This document shows positions 19,913 to 30,612 of a stretch of DNA of 64,000 nucleotides, piece after piece. Position numbers and translations under genes: made by a program. This DNA comes from Bdellovibrionales bacterium (GTDB lineage Bacteria; Bdellovibrionota; Bdellovibrionia; Bdellovibrionales; UBA1609): positions 1,178,001-1,242,000 of the forward strand of contig JADJNU010000001.1 of NCBI GenBank assembly GCA_016714165.1, read 5' to 3'. Under the pieces are notes generated by a model. The model searched no databases. It worked only from the letters and a program-made list of their open reading frames with translations, and had not been told where the DNA came from. How positions within the stretch are numbered: position 1 is the stretch's first letter; every line of letters starts with the position of its first letter.

Positions 19913-20539
19913 ATGCAGAAAGAACAACCATTGGATTGGATAAATTTAAAACTAAAAGCAAAGGAAATTTTGATTTTCCTTTTGAATTATTTTAAAAATC
20001 CCGTCATTGGAATTCGCAACATTCCTGAATGGGATTGGCCCACAATTATCGTCATTCAGGGATCTCTTAGTTCTCTTTGCGGGATGCTTTCAGGTTTTGT
20101 TGCCCAGAGTGTGTCTGGTGTTTTTCTGGGTCTTATTTTTTTTCCCATCTCCTCAATCGCGTGTCACTTTATCATCTCTGGTTTTTTCTATTATACGTTC
20201 TTGTTTTTCTATCAGGCCGAAGTTCAATTTCGTAAACTCTATGTTCTGACCGTAATGGCCAACCTTCCTTTTATCGTAATGATCATCTTGTCTCCGCTTC
20301 TAAAGCCCATTGGCCTCATAGGATTAGCGGTCACAGGAATTCTCTTGCTGATTGGTTTTGTTGAACATTTTCGGCTCCCCAGGCGCTCGCTGAGTCGATT
20401 CTTAATCACACTTTATTGTGGCTATGTCGTCTTATGGATTTTCAGCACTCTCAGTCTTACAAAAAAAGAAAGTGCCTTCCGCAAAATGGCAACTCCCGAG
20501 AGCCTTGATATCCTTGAAAAGGAATTTAAAGACAAGTAG
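19913..20539 (+). CDS. Yip1-like multi-pass membrane protein
   Basis: 208 residues with about five hydrophobic segments (50-75, 80-105, 110-130, 135-155, 165-185). The layout, with a cytoplasmic N-terminal helix containing FKNPVIGIRNIPEWDW, resembles bacterial Yip1-domain proteins. The C-terminus is charged. Function unknown. It stands alone between the barrel protein and the helicase gene. Confidence 0.6.
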   Translation: MQKEQPLDWINLKLKAKEILIFLLNYFKNPVIGIRNIPEWDWPTIIVIQGSLSSLCGMLSGFVAQSVSGVFLGLIFFPISSIACHFIISGFFYYTFLFFYQAEVQFRKLYVLTVMANLPFIVMIILSPLLKPIGLIGLAVTGILLLIGFVEHFRLPRRSLSRFLITLYCGYVVLWIFSTLSLTKKESAFRKMATPESLDILEKEFKDK

Positions 20540-20639
20540 ACCTTCAGGTTCAAATGGTGAAAAATTTATAGAACATTCAAAATATTGAATCAGCTGTTCG
20601 CTTTTTGGGGTACAAGGGGGAATCTACAAGATTGGACCT

Positions 20640-21919
20640 ATGATCCACACTTCAAACATTCTGTTCTCAGATCTTAAACTTATCCCTCAGATTCAGCTCT
20701 CTATTAAGGAAGCTGGATACAAAATCCCAACTCCCATTCAGCAGCTTGCCATCCCATTGATATTAGAGGGTCATGACCTTTTGGGAATTGCCCAGACTGG
20801 GACAGGAAAAACGGCGGCCTTTTGCCTTCCAATTCTCAACCACTTTTTCAATCGGCAAGTTCGTCCTGTCCCCCGCAGCCCCCGCGCTTTGATTCTGACC
20901 CCAACTCGAGAACTGGCAAGCCAAATTCAAAAAACCTGGTCACCTACGGAAAGTATTTGCGACTGAAATACACTGCCATTTTTGGCGGCGTGGGGCAGGG
21001 GAACCAAGTTCGAGATCTCGCTCAAGGTGTCGACGTTCTTGTTGCGACTCCTGGCCGACTTCTGGACCTTATTGACCAAAGGCATCTTCGGCTGGACCGC
21101 ATCGAAATATTTGTGCTCGATGAAGCAGATCGCATGTTGGATATGGGTTTCTTAAGGGACGTCAGGAAAATCATTCCTCTGCTTCCAGCCAGGAGACATA
21201 ATTTGTTTTTTTCGGCAACGATGCCAGCTGAAATTCAGAGTCTTGCCCAGTCTATTTTGCGAAACCCCCAAAAGGTGGAAGTCACACCTCCTGCGACGAC
21301 CGTTGAGCGGATCAAACAATCCGTCATGTTTGTTGAGAAAAAGGACAAACCAAATCTTTTGGTACATGTCCTAAAAGGCAACGAGCTTCATAAAGTCCTG
21401 GTTTTTGTTGCAATGAAGCATGTAGCAGACAGAGTGTCTGAAAAACTGCAGACGAATGGGATTTCAGCGGCTGCAATTCACGGCAATAAATCACAGAGCG
21501 CGCGTCAACGAGCGCTTGGAGACTTCGACCGTGATCAGGTCCGCGTTCTTGTCGCAACAGATATCGCATCTCGTGGGATCGATGTCGAAGGCATTACTCA
21601 TGTCATCAATTATGAATTGCCCATTGTTCCCGAAGACTATGTGCATCGAATCGGACGCACGGCCCGAGCAGGTGCGGACGGTGACGCTATTTCTTTTTGT
21701 ACGGCAGAGGAGAAGTCCTTTCTCTTTGCGATCGAGAAGAAAATAAGCCATCAGATCGATATTGTAATTGATCAACCATATCACTCAGAAGAGGCCTCCC
21801 AAGCTCGCATCATGAGCCCAGGAAAGGCAAAGGCCCTTATCGAAAGCCGCCGTGAAGGCCGAAAATCTCGTTTTTCTCAGAGTGGTCGCCAATCCCGCGG
21901 CCGAAGAAGAAATCCTTAA
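20640..21919 (+). pseudogene. rhlE: DEAD-box RNA helicase, RhlE type, interrupted by one frame shift
   Basis: The first frame holds the Q motif (YKIPTPIQQLAIP), motif I (AQTGTGKT) and Ia (PTRELASQIQ). It then breaks at a run of six A at 20929-20934. The second frame carries on with KNLVTYGKYLRLKY, GG, TPGRL, DEAD, SAT, ATDIASRGID and HRIGRTARAGADG. One extra A restores a 426-residue helicase with a basic, Arg/Ser-rich tail (RQSRGRRRN). RhlE-type helicases act in ribosome assembly and RNA decay. Every core motif is intact on both sides, so a read error is more likely than a pseudogene. Confidence 0.9.
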
Positions 21920-22037
21920 GCTCCCCCCTTTCGCAAATGTCCAACACCTGGCGATTTGCGTTATTTTGTTTCATCCCTTCAGATCAAAGATCATTTGAGT
22001 CAGACTAGATTAGCAGCTCAAAGGAGGGTCTAAACCT

Positions 22038-23381
22038 TTGAATCAACAGCTTCGGCAAAATGTCAGCTCAAGTTATGGCGATGCTCTTTTTCAGAATCTC
22101 ATGGTTGGGTCAGGGGAAACCTATTTGGCGGCCTTCGTCTTGGCGTTGGGATACTCCGATCTCTCGGCTGGGTGGATCACTTCCTTCCCCTTGCTTGCGG
22201 GAGGCCTTTTGCAGATGGTTTCACCTTTGATGATGAGAAAAATGAAATCCATGAAACAGTGGGTTGTGTTGACGTCATTCGCGCAGGCCGTTGTTCTGTT
22301 CATGCTTTCCTTGCAAGCGTATTTTGAGCTTCTCTCTCTGAATCTCATTTTTCTCCTTGCCTCTCTCTACTGGGCAACGGGTATGGCCAACGGACCCGCG
22401 TGGAATGCCTGGATGGGAACAATCATTCCCGTCAAAATACGGACTCCATTTTTTGCAACCCGCAACGTGATCAGTCAGGGGGCTGTGTTGGCGGGAATTC
22501 TTCTCGGAGGATGGTGGCTTGGTATTTCAAAATCACAAGATGTCCCTGTGAATTCAAGCTTCTTTTTTCTCTTTCTTGTGGCTGGAATTTTTCGAATCAT
22601 CTCGGCTTATCACCTCTCCAACCAGTCGGCAGGAGGAATTCCAATCGAAGTATCGCATTCACTTCAATACCGATCCATCATTCAGCAAATACGTGGACAG
22701 GTAACCGGAAAACTTTTTTTATTTATGTTCATTCTTGGAATAGGCGTTCATGTGGGCGCCGTTTTTTTTAATCCACTCATGTTGAAGGGGCTTGGAATGA
22801 GCTACGGAAAATACATGAGCATGCTCAGCACCTCCATCGTAGCCAGAGTGCTCACTCTCTTTTTCCTCAGGCGCTATCTAAGAAAATGGAAATCTGAGCG
22901 AGTCTTACTTTTTGCGGTCCTGGGCGTTATTCCGCTCCCGATGCTCTGGAATGTCTCCCACAATTTTGGATATTTGCTTTGTTTGCAGGTGCTCAGTGGC
23001 ACCGCGTGGGGCACCTATGAGCTTGTTACATTCCTGCTGCTCTTTAATGGAATCCGGTCTCAAGACAAGACTCCTGTTCTCACTCTGTTCAATTTCATGC
23101 AAACTTTTTCCATTTTGATTGGATCCGCAAGTGGAGGCTGGTACCTTTACCAACACGGACAAAGCCTCTCCGCCTACGAAAGTCTTTTCAATTGGTCAAC
23201 CTCCTTACGTCTGTGCGCTCTCTTCTTTTTTCCTGGAATTCTTCTCTCACAGATCTCTGTGCGCCAATGGCTATTCACTCGTCCTCTCGCGATCCGACCC
23301 AGCCTTGGAGCAATGGAACGCCCTGTGGTCGCATCCATCGATTCTTCTGACTCAGACACAGACTTCAACAAAATCAAATAG
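22038..23381 (+). CDS. Major facilitator superfamily transporter
   Basis: 447 residues with about 12 hydrophobic segments in two halves. The first half has GSGETYLAAFVLALGYSDLSAGWI, and the loop after segment 2 is basic (MRKMKSMKQW), as expected of MFS carriers. The substrate cannot be read from the sequence. The start is a TTG preceded by AAAGGAGGG. No partner genes adjoin it. Confidence 0.75.
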   Translation: MNQQLRQNVSSSYGDALFQNLMVGSGETYLAAFVLALGYSDLSAGWITSFPLLAGGLLQMVSPLMMRKMKSMKQWVVLTSFAQAVVLFMLSLQAYFELLSLNLIFLLASLYWATGMANGPAWNAWMGTIIPVKIRTPFFATRNVISQGAVLAGILLGGWWLGISKSQDVPVNSSFFFLFLVAGIFRIISAYHLSNQSAGGIPIEVSHSLQYRSIIQQIRGQVTGKLFLFMFILGIGVHVGAVFFNPLMLKGLGMSYGKYMSMLSTSIVARVLTLFFLRRYLRKWKSERVLLFAVLGVIPLPMLWNVSHNFGYLLCLQVLSGTAWGTYELVTFLLLFNGIRSQDKTPVLTLFNFMQTFSILIGSASGGWYLYQHGQSLSAYESLFNWSTSLRLCALFFFPGILLSQISVRQWLFTRPLAIRPSLGAMERPVVASIDSSDSDTDFNKIK

Positions 23382-23459
23382 AGATCTCAAGGAGAGAGAC
23401 TTAAAGAAATCTCTCTCTGTCGCCGATAAGGACATGAGCGAGATATATAGAGGTCAATT

Positions 23460-25305
23460 ATGGGACGTTGGTTGGATCAAAAATGGCTGCCTGCCTTCGG
23501 CGGAATCTTGTTCACCCTTTTCTCATTTTCGTCCTGCCTGAATGTCTACAATACAATACAGGGAAACATGGGCAACGACGACGGCTCATCGGTCAAACTC
23601 AAAGCCTCAGGTCCAAACTCTCTGACATTTGTAAACGGCCAATATCAAATTGATATAACCGGCGGTCAGCCGCCTTATTCGGCCTCAGTCTTGGAAGGAG
23701 ATGCCAGCTTTGATCTCGCAAGCCGAATGGTTCAGTTCGGCTCAATGAGTTCGCGGGTGCTGCTCAGAATAGTGGACAGTCTAGGTATTTCAACCCAACT
23801 TGAGCTATCGCCATTTCCAGAAGAATTCGGTTCTGAGAACCCCTACTCCTGGACTTTCCAGCTTTCGGCTGGCAATCAATACCTGATTTATGAGACAGAT
23901 CTTGCCGGCGGCTCCTTCGGCGAAATTTACAGCCAAAATCTTTCAACACGGACAATAATAAAGCTCAGTCAGCTTGCGGACACGAGCCACACGTTGTTCG
24001 GGTCCCAACTGACTCCGGACAAGACTCGCATTATTTATGCCGCCAACAGCACAACTGACGGGACCGCCATCTATTCAGTATTTCCAGATGGAAGCGACCA
24101 TCGAAGAATAAGTGCTCCGATTTTGGGATCCTCGATGATTCCGCACTTCAGCCATTTCTATGTCTCTCCGGATTCGACGAAAGTGGCCTTTGTGGCTGAT
24201 GGCGATGGAAACGGATTCAACGACCTCATCCTTGCTCCCGTCTTGGGGGGTCCCAATATCACTGTAAGTGATCGTCAAGTGAGTACTCCCATTACTGCAC
24301 CACAATTCACTTCAGATTCCCAATTTATTGTCTACATGGCCAGAAAAGATATAATGACACCCTTTGACTTTTTGTATTCCTCTAACCTCGTCGCTCAAGG
24401 AAGCGTTCAACTTCATCCCGATTTAATATTTAGCGGTGAAATCAAATCCTTCTCGGTTGTGCCTGGAACTCAAAAGGTCATTTACGTAGCAGAACAAGAC
24501 GATTGGGACAACACTGAGCTCTTTTTGGCAACGGCGAATCTTGCTGCGAGCAGCGTGAAACTTCACGCCGATTTGAGCGGAACCAATAAAAACGTCAGAC
24601 CCCTTTTTCGAGATTTCAAATAATGCAAACTATGTTGTCTTTATTGCCGACCTCTCAGTCGAGGGAGTGTTCGAATATTTTTCATTCGATATTTCGGGCG
24701 TACCCGGCTCACCCGTCCGTTTGAACCCCCCATTTGCCAGCTCTGAAATGGGCCCGTGTTGCTTTGAGGTCATCAGTCCTGATTCGAGCAAGGTCCTTTA
24801 CAGGGCTGATGTCGATTTGAATGGCGAAGCCGAACTGTATTTGGTGCCTATTGGCGGTGGTGGAGCTGTGAAACTAAGTCCTGATCCCGTCACCGGTGGC
24901 GGATTTTACTATCCTGCCTCGTTTACCCCAGATAGCTCCCGGGTTTTGTTTGTTGGCGATTTTCATACAGACGATAAAAAGGAATTATATTCCATACCTG
25001 CTGCAGGAGGAACGCCCGTCCGCTTGAGCGGAACAGACATGATAGATAACGGTGATGTTTATGGGTTTGAAATATCTCCTGATGGCAGCCATGTTTCTTT
25101 TGTCGCCGATAGAGAGCAGGATGGAAAAGCCCCTTGTTGGGTCACAAACCCTAGCGGCACGATGCCACCGAAAGTTGCCTATTTGACCAGCTCCTCAGAG
25201 ACGCTTGTTTCCGAGTGCAAGTTTGGCCGAGTTCCTAACGAACTTTTCATTGTTGGAAACTTGGTCAACTCCTCCTTGAATCGAGCCTTTTTTGTCAAAT
25301 ATTGA
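23460..25305 (+). pseudogene. TolB-like beta-propeller lipoprotein, interrupted by one frame shift
   Basis: The N-terminus has a lipobox (FSFSSC). The body is a series of WD40/TolB-like blades built around phrases such as SPDSTKVAFVADGDGNG, TPDKTRIIYAAN and SPDSSKVLYRADVD. The first frame stops at 24621. The next frame continues the repeat pattern (NNANYVVFIADLSVEG) to 25305. The join falls in the four C at 24600-24603; removing one base gives a 614-residue protein. It probably acts as an envelope scaffold; no enzyme motif is visible. Both parts share one repeat pattern, which supports a single gene. Confidence 0.8.
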
Positions 25306-25310
25306 AAGGC

Positions 25311-25325
25311 GGTGTCCTCGACACC
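25311..25325 (+). terminator. Hairpin after the propeller gene
   Basis: A perfect 6-bp stem with a 3-base loop (GGTGTC-ctc-GACACC) lies 5 bp after the stop codon. No T-run follows, so it may be a 3'-end-stabilising structure rather than a classical terminator. Confidence 0.35.
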
Positions 25326-25537
25326 TAAGATTCAATGACATTGAATGCGAATCAAAAACTCAGTCCCTGGCAAAGTGCATCCATTTGAAAATATTAACCA
25401 ATTCTGTAATTCTGTGAAAATACTTAATCTTGTGCGTCTCAGATGTGCTATCCACCTCCCTCCCTTCGAATCCTAAAGAGAGAGCTTCGCATCTTCGACT
25501 TAGCGAGTCTTGATTTTGGAACTTTGTAAAAGAGAGA

Positions 25538-26635
25538 ATGATGAGGATTTCTGGTCCGGGGGGGCAAAGGGACATGTTCGCAACCTACGTGAAATTCACC
25601 GCACGATTGTTTTCGTTTGTTGTTTGTCTTTTGTTTCAGTTTCAGCAGCTCTGCTTTGCCAATTCAAAAGTTGAAATTTTCGAGCCTGTCACTCAATTTT
25701 CCTTCGGATCCTGCAACAAGGAGACTCTCCCTCAGCCGCTTTGGCCCGCTCTCACTGCCATCAAACCGCAGTTTTATATTTGGATGGGAGACGCCATTTA
25801 CGGAGACACTCGAAATCCCCAGTTGCTCAAAGAAAAATTTCAAATTCAACTTCAACAGCCAGACTACGCGCAATTTGTACAGAAAACGCCGATTATCGGA
25901 ACCTGGGACGATCACGATTATGGAAAGAATAATGCCGGTCGCAAGTGGAAGCTCAAGGATATTGCTCAGCAATATTTTTTAGATTTCATTGGTGAGCCGC
26001 CAGTCAGTTCCCGTCGGCAACAGAAGGGCTTATACACGTCTTACCTCATGGGCCCTCCAGGACAACAGATTAAAATTATTTTGCTCGATACTCGGTATCA
26101 CAAGTCCGACGCGGACGACATTCCTGATGATATTTTGGGAGAACAGCAATGGCACTGGCTCGAAAGCGAGCTAAAGACAAGTCCGGCACAAGCCAATTTT
26201 CTCGTCAGCAGTTTTTCGGTGCTCTCTCCTAGCTTGGCCGGAGGCGAGCAGTGGATTGATTTTTCCAATTCCTGGGAACGCTTCAATGCAATTCTCAAAC
26301 GCACTCATCCCAAGGGTTTTGCCATTCTAACGGGAGATCGACATTTTGGTGGAATGCTCACTCGAAAGCTTGAGGATGGCTATATTTATTACGAACTGAT
26401 GTCGAGCGGACTGACTCATGTCGCAAAGTCCGTCGTCAGATCTGTTTTGCAGCAAATCTACGGAAAAGAGAACGCTTTGTTCGAACGAAATTTTGGAAGA
26501 ATCAAAATTGACTGGGGACAATCGGGACGAATCAAGCAAATGGAATTTTCTCTTCATTCAGACAGCACAATGTCTCAGCCCGCTTGGAATCGAATCTTCG
26601 CAATAAACAATGACAAATGGGTTCTTCAACAATAA
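25538..26635 (+). CDS. phoD: Exported PhoD-like phosphatase
   Basis: 365 residues. A hydrophobic signal segment ends at CFANS near residue 42. The metallophosphatase core follows: FGSCNKE, WMGDAIYGDT, GTWDDHDYGKNN, LLDTRYHK and TGDRHFGG. These Asp, Asn and His residues bind the catalytic metals. PhoD-like enzymes are periplasmic or extracellular phosphodiesterases or alkaline phosphatases. There is no twin-Arg motif, so this member appears Sec-exported. A second in-frame ATG at 25574 would give a shorter signal and is an alternative start. Confidence 0.85.
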   Translation: MMRISGPGGQRDMFATYVKFTARLFSFVVCLLFQFQQLCFANSKVEIFEPVTQFSFGSCNKETLPQPLWPALTAIKPQFYIWMGDAIYGDTRNPQLLKEKFQIQLQQPDYAQFVQKTPIIGTWDDHDYGKNNAGRKWKLKDIAQQYFLDFIGEPPVSSRRQQKGLYTSYLMGPPGQQIKIILLDTRYHKSDADDIPDDILGEQQWHWLESELKTSPAQANFLVSSFSVLSPSLAGGEQWIDFSNSWERFNAILKRTHPKGFAILTGDRHFGGMLTRKLEDGYIYYELMSSGLTHVAKSVVRSVLQQIYGKENALFERNFGRIKIDWGQSGRIKQMEFSLHSDSTMSQPAWNRIFAINNDKWVLQQ

Positions 26636-26802
26636 CAGGATGTAGTTGTTTTCGATTAGACCTACGTCCAGTTTTTTAAACTCATTCTTTTCCCTTATTT
26701 TTTTCATTGATCAAATTCAAGGCATAACTAGACTTGTGTCTGTCCTGGAACATTCTCTGTTTTCTCATTTTAACAAGGACCAGTTTAAAAAGGGGATTTA
26801 GC

Positions 26803-27681
26803 ATGTTGCGATCAGAAATTCGAAAGGTACTGGGTTTTAGTTTACTCATAGCTCTGCAAGCTCAAAGTGCCCCTGTTTTCGATAATCCCCGCTCCTATTA
26901 CGGTGAAGATTTCTACAACGAACTCGCCCAAGGAAAGCTCAACAACCAAGATCTAAAAGATAAGCTCAATGCCATCCTAAAAAAGGTTCATATTGGACAT
27001 CCAGATGACTACGATGAAATTTCTGAAAGCTGTCCCAGCAAATCAAAGTGCACTCAATTTCGAAAATTCACGTATAACGAAGCCAGGCAATTTTTGTTTG
27101 GGCAGCTCCATCTTGAAGTCAGCCCCAAAGGGGGCTATCAACTGCGCACGATCTATTGCGAAGAAACTATTGATTCTTCTAGCTATGGTAGAAAAGGTGG
27201 CCCGGGCCCTGGTCGTATTCCTGATTCCTCTTTGGTAAATACTGAACACGCCTGGCCTCAAAGCAAATTCAATCGAGGCGAAACCATTAATACCCAGAAG
27301 ACAGATCTCCATATTCTTTATCCAGTCCTCACTCATGTGAACGCGATTCGCGGCAACCACCCCTACGGCGAAGTTCAGAATCCCCTTCCTTCTCCATGCC
27401 TAGAAGTTAAGGTGGGTCGAATATCTGAAGATCCTTCAAATATTTACTTTGAGCCGGCGGCAAAAGAGCGAGGTAATTTGGCCAGAGCATTATTCTATTT
27501 CTCTGTTCGCTATAATAACTCCATCGACAAAATCCAAGAAGCCTTTCTGAGAAAGTGGAATCGCGAAGATCCTGTTTCGGAAGAGGAAAAGGATAGAAAT
27601 GACAAGGTTTTTGACTTTCAAGGAACTCGAAATCCCTTTGTCGACCACCCTTACCTCTCAGATCTCATTTCCGATTTCTAG
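26803..27681 (+). CDS. endA: Endonuclease I family secreted nuclease
   Basis: 292 residues from the ATG at 26803, which follows AAAAAGGGG. The signal peptide ends near LQAQSAP. The catalytic His-Me finger reads NTEHAWPQSKF, with downstream KTDLHILYP and the Asn-rich AIRGNHPYGEV. This matches the endonuclease I family that cuts DNA and RNA in the periplasm or outside the cell. In predatory relatives such nucleases degrade host nucleic acid, but that role is inference here. It stands alone, convergent with the next gene. Confidence 0.88.
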   Translation: MLRSEIRKVLGFSLLIALQAQSAPVFDNPRSYYGEDFYNELAQGKLNNQDLKDKLNAILKKVHIGHPDDYDEISESCPSKSKCTQFRKFTYNEARQFLFGQLHLEVSPKGGYQLRTIYCEETIDSSSYGRKGGPGPGRIPDSSLVNTEHAWPQSKFNRGETINTQKTDLHILYPVLTHVNAIRGNHPYGEVQNPLPSPCLEVKVGRISEDPSNIYFEPAAKERGNLARALFYFSVRYNNSIDKIQEAFLRKWNREDPVSEEEKDRNDKVFDFQGTRNPFVDHPYLSDLISDF

Positions 27682-27685
27682 TTGG

Positions 27686-28228
27686 CTAGAAGAGGCTCTT
27701 GCACGCAAGGTAACTACGGGTCAGAGCCTCAGAAAGTTCGGGGGCGAAGATTCGATGTTCAATCAGGGTTCGTGTTTTTAGGGCTGCATTGAAACACGAG
27801 TGTTCCTCTTGGGCCCGATCCAGAATGGCAAAATTTTTCTTGTTGCACATTTCACAAGGCCGATCCTGATCCCATTCAAAGCCTTCAATGATATCAGTTT
27901 GAATGCACACCCGACGGGGAAAGGCTTCATGATCTATGCAAATCATTTCAGCCATCACTCGAGAGGAGAGATTCTTCCCAAGTCGGATTCTCTGACAAAA
28001 ATAGTTTGCAGCAGAATTGCAAAGGCTCTCTTTTTCCGACTGATCGAGCTTGGAGAGTTCCTCAATCAATTTGTCCGAATAGATTTCATGAGGACTTTCA
28101 ATACCCCCCTGCCAACGTCCACAATTTTGGAATAATCCCAAAAGTACAAAAAAAATAGTGCCACACAAAAAAATGAGACGAAGGTTTTTGGGAGAGAGTA
28201 AGGACTGAAGACGAGACCCTATTGTCAT
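27686..28228 (-). CDS. Cys-rich lipoprotein of unknown function
   Basis: 180 residues from the ATG at 28228 (a GTG lies one codon upstream). The N-terminus has a hydrophobic segment ending in a lipobox-like LFQNC. The mature part has about ten cysteines, including CEMC and pairs such as YFCQR and MICID. Disulfides are likely. No known family. It ends 4 bp from the stop of the convergent endonuclease gene. Confidence 0.65.
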   Translation of the reverse strand: MTIGSRLQSLLSPKNLRLIFLCGTIFFVLLGLFQNCGRWQGGIESPHEIYSDKLIEELSKLDQSEKESLCNSAANYFCQRIRLGKNLSSRVMAEMICIDHEAFPRRVCIQTDIIEGFEWDQDRPCEMCNKKNFAILDRAQEEHSCFNAALKTRTLIEHRIFAPELSEALTRSYLACKSLF

Positions 28229-28350
28229 CACACAAATCTACCATTGTCTGGTCCTGATGACAATTTGTTGAAGTCCAGAAAGGAAAATGATTAGAATGAT
28301 TGAAGCGAAAGACATAAGAAATCTGATTTATATCCAACTTATAAAGAGAA

Positions 28351-28782
28351 GTGGGGATTCCCTTGAAAACTAAGATCGAAGACATCATGGCCACCGAGGT
28401 TATTACAGTGAGGCCCGAAAGCAATATTCGAGAGACTTCTATTTTAATGGCTTCCCACAAGATCGGGGCAGTTCTCGTCATGAAGGATAAATCTTTAGTT
28501 GGAATGTTTTCAGAGAGAGACCTTCTCAACAGAGTTGTATCTAAAAACCTCGACCCTGATTTGACTCTCATAAAGGAAATCATGTCCTCTCCCGTCACGA
28601 CCATCACAGTCGGGGCTAGCATCAACGATGCCCTTTATGTCATGACGGTCAAACACATAAGGCACCTTCCCGTGGTAGATGCTCAAGGCGAACTAAAAGG
28701 AATGCTGGGGATTCGCGATCTTCTTGAATCTGTTTTAAATGAGACCATTGACGAATTCGTCACAAAAAAGACGAACAACTGA
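28351..28782 (+). CDS. Tandem CBS-domain protein
   Basis: 143 residues, almost entirely two CBS domains (about 12-66 and 78-135). Typical phrases are VITVRPESNIRETSILMASHKIGAVLV, MFSERDLLNRV, ATITVGASINDALYVM-like SPVTTITVGAS and HLPVVD. Such stand-alone pairs bind adenine nucleotides and may regulate a partner enzyme. Start is GTG at 28351; a TTG at 28363 is also possible. Confidence 0.88.
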   Translation: MGIPLKTKIEDIMATEVITVRPESNIRETSILMASHKIGAVLVMKDKSLVGMFSERDLLNRVVSKNLDPDLTLIKEIMSSPVTTITVGASINDALYVMTVKHIRHLPVVDAQGELKGMLGIRDLLESVLNETIDEFVTKKTNN

Positions 28783-28799
28783 ACAAGGCCATTGTCGAG

Positions 28800-29228
28800 C
28801 TAGCCGGGATCTGCCATTGGGACATTTTCGCAATTCAAACGGCTCCGCAAAATTGGCCCCGCAAAATTGAGTTCATGCACATAGAGGTGTTGAGTCTTAG
28901 ATTCGAGAGTTTCCACCCACATCAGATCAAAGCCGCTGTCCCAACTTTGAGGCCGAAAACAATCCAATAAAATTCTATTTCCATCAAAATACTGGGTCGC
29001 CTCAGAGCTTGAGCATGGATACTCCGCGATTTTCTCTAGGCCAGCTGGACCCTCAAAAAAAAGCATCCCCTTGGTTTCAGATGCACCAGAAGACACCAAG
29101 TAAACCCTCCATCCAGGCTCTGCTCCCTCCGGCTCACCGCACACGACCCCCCAACGATTCTCGTCATCGGCCTCTCCAAACGAAAGGAAAAAGGAGATTA
29201 AAACAGCAAGGCCTTTGAGGAACAGCAA
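28800..29228 (-). CDS. Small exported protein of unknown function
   Basis: 142 residues. A hydrophobic N-terminus (LFLKGLAVLISFFLSFG) reads as a signal peptide, followed by a short mature domain with four cysteines, probably two disulfides. No motif recognised. The start is a TTG with GGAAGGG upstream. It follows the c-type cytochrome gene at 67 bp on the same strand and may share its transcript. Confidence 0.55.
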   Translation of the reverse strand: MLFLKGLAVLISFFLSFGEADDENRWGVVCGEPEGAEPGWRVYLVSSGASETKGMLFFEGPAGLEKIAEYPCSSSEATQYFDGNRILLDCFRPQSWDSGFDLMWVETLESKTQHLYVHELNFAGPILRSRLNCENVPMADPG

Positions 29229-29295
29229 TATTAAACCCTTCCGACTGGGGGATCAGTTTCCTTCTGTTCCATGTCCCATACATTCAGGACAACTC

Positions 29296-30555
29296 TCATT
29301 GTCGATCAAACATACTCTTGCCCTCAGAGCTTGGATCCAACTCCGCTGGCGATGCCAGATCACGCAAAACTCTCAGTTCATCCATTGCCATTCGTGGCAT
29401 GCGAATATCGCCACTTCCCGAGAATTCGATATGCAGATTTTGTTCGAGTCGCCGATAGCATCCCACCGCAACTTTGGTGTGAGGTGATCTCTTGATACAA
29501 GCCTTGTAGTAAAATTGGTTTGCGTCTCCCTCACCCATCTCTGAAATAACCTCATATGATTCACCCAATAAATTGAGGGCCTGAGCTTGCTCAAATGAGG
29601 ATGATTCAGTTCGTAGAAAATCATGGAGAAGCGCTGAAGCACGCAAGTAATGAATGTAGGACCCGCGATCCCCCCAATAGTCTTCATTCTTACGAGCCTC
29701 TTTCAAGATCTGTTGGGCTTGTGCGAGTGGACTCAATGTTGACTTCTTTTCCTTTGAGTCCTTCCAGGAGAGAATCGCCTTTTTCCATTCTTCAACATTT
29801 GTTTTCTGGTAAGACGGCAAATTGGAATTTGACAATATGGTGTTTACAATTCGCTCTGCGACAACTGGATCTTGTTTTGATCGCACCGCCACATTCAGAG
29901 CCGAATTTCCGGCTTTAACCCAGGACTCGGCCTCGGTGGCCGCAAGTTGGTTGTCCGATAAAACAACTTCGTATTGCTGAATTGCCTGATCGTAATGGCG
30001 CACAGCAGCCAAGAGATCTCCCTTCTCTATCGGATTGAGGCGCTGAAATGAAGCCTCTTTTTGCCAATCCACAAACTCAGGACCCCATTGTCCTCGCGAG
30101 TGGCAGCGCACGCACATGCCAGTTGCATTTTTCAGAATCACCCGAGAGAAATCCCTTTTTCCTGACTTCAGCCCTTCAACTGCCAACCTGATTTCTCGAT
30201 CCAGAGTGCTCGAAATCACTGACAGGTAGGGATCTTTATCCAATTTCTTGCCCAGATCAGTTTTTCCTCTTTCCTTGTTAACACTATGCGCAAGGCTCGC
30301 CATTTTTGTCAGGCTCTCTTGAATTTTAATGCGATTCTCTGGAGCATTAAATTCTCTAGAGCTAACTACGTAAGGATAAATCTCGACAAGAGTTTGACCC
30401 ATTTCCTGCATCTGCCCCTTCCAGGCATCACTCGGTGGATCCCCCTTCTTCGTTCCGGGAGAACAGGCTCCCAAAGAAAGTGCCACCAACGCAAAACCCA
30501 GGACATTTATACCTAGAGCATTTAATAGGAACCGAGAGTCAATTAGACGCTTCAT
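29296..30555 (-). CDS. Lipoprotein with a single haem c site and TPR-like tail
   Basis: 419 residues from the ATG at 30555, which has GGGAGA upstream. The signal ends in a lipobox LSLGAC (Cys31). One haem-binding CVRCH sits at residues 148-152, in a setting (NATGMCVRCHSRGQWG) like that of cytochrome c' or diheme families. A long helical region with TPR-like spacing of Ala/Leu follows. It would sit on the periplasmic face as an electron carrier or sensor. No other haem motif is present. Confidence 0.75.
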   Translation of the reverse strand: MKRLIDSRFLLNALGINVLGFALVALSLGACSPGTKKGDPPSDAWKGQMQEMGQTLVEIYPYVVSSREFNAPENRIKIQESLTKMASLAHSVNKERGKTDLGKKLDKDPYLSVISSTLDREIRLAVEGLKSGKRDFSRVILKNATGMCVRCHSRGQWGPEFVDWQKEASFQRLNPIEKGDLLAAVRHYDQAIQQYEVVLSDNQLAATEAESWVKAGNSALNVAVRSKQDPVVAERIVNTILSNSNLPSYQKTNVEEWKKAILSWKDSKEKKSTLSPLAQAQQILKEARKNEDYWGDRGSYIHYLRASALLHDFLRTESSSFEQAQALNLLGESYEVISEMGEGDANQFYYKACIKRSPHTKVAVGCYRRLEQNLHIEFSGSGDIRMPRMAMDELRVLRDLASPAELDPSSEGKSMFDRQ

Positions 30556-30612
30556 TTTGATGTCTCCCAACAAAGGCCATATCCATAAAAATCAGATCAC
30601 AAAAAAATTAGA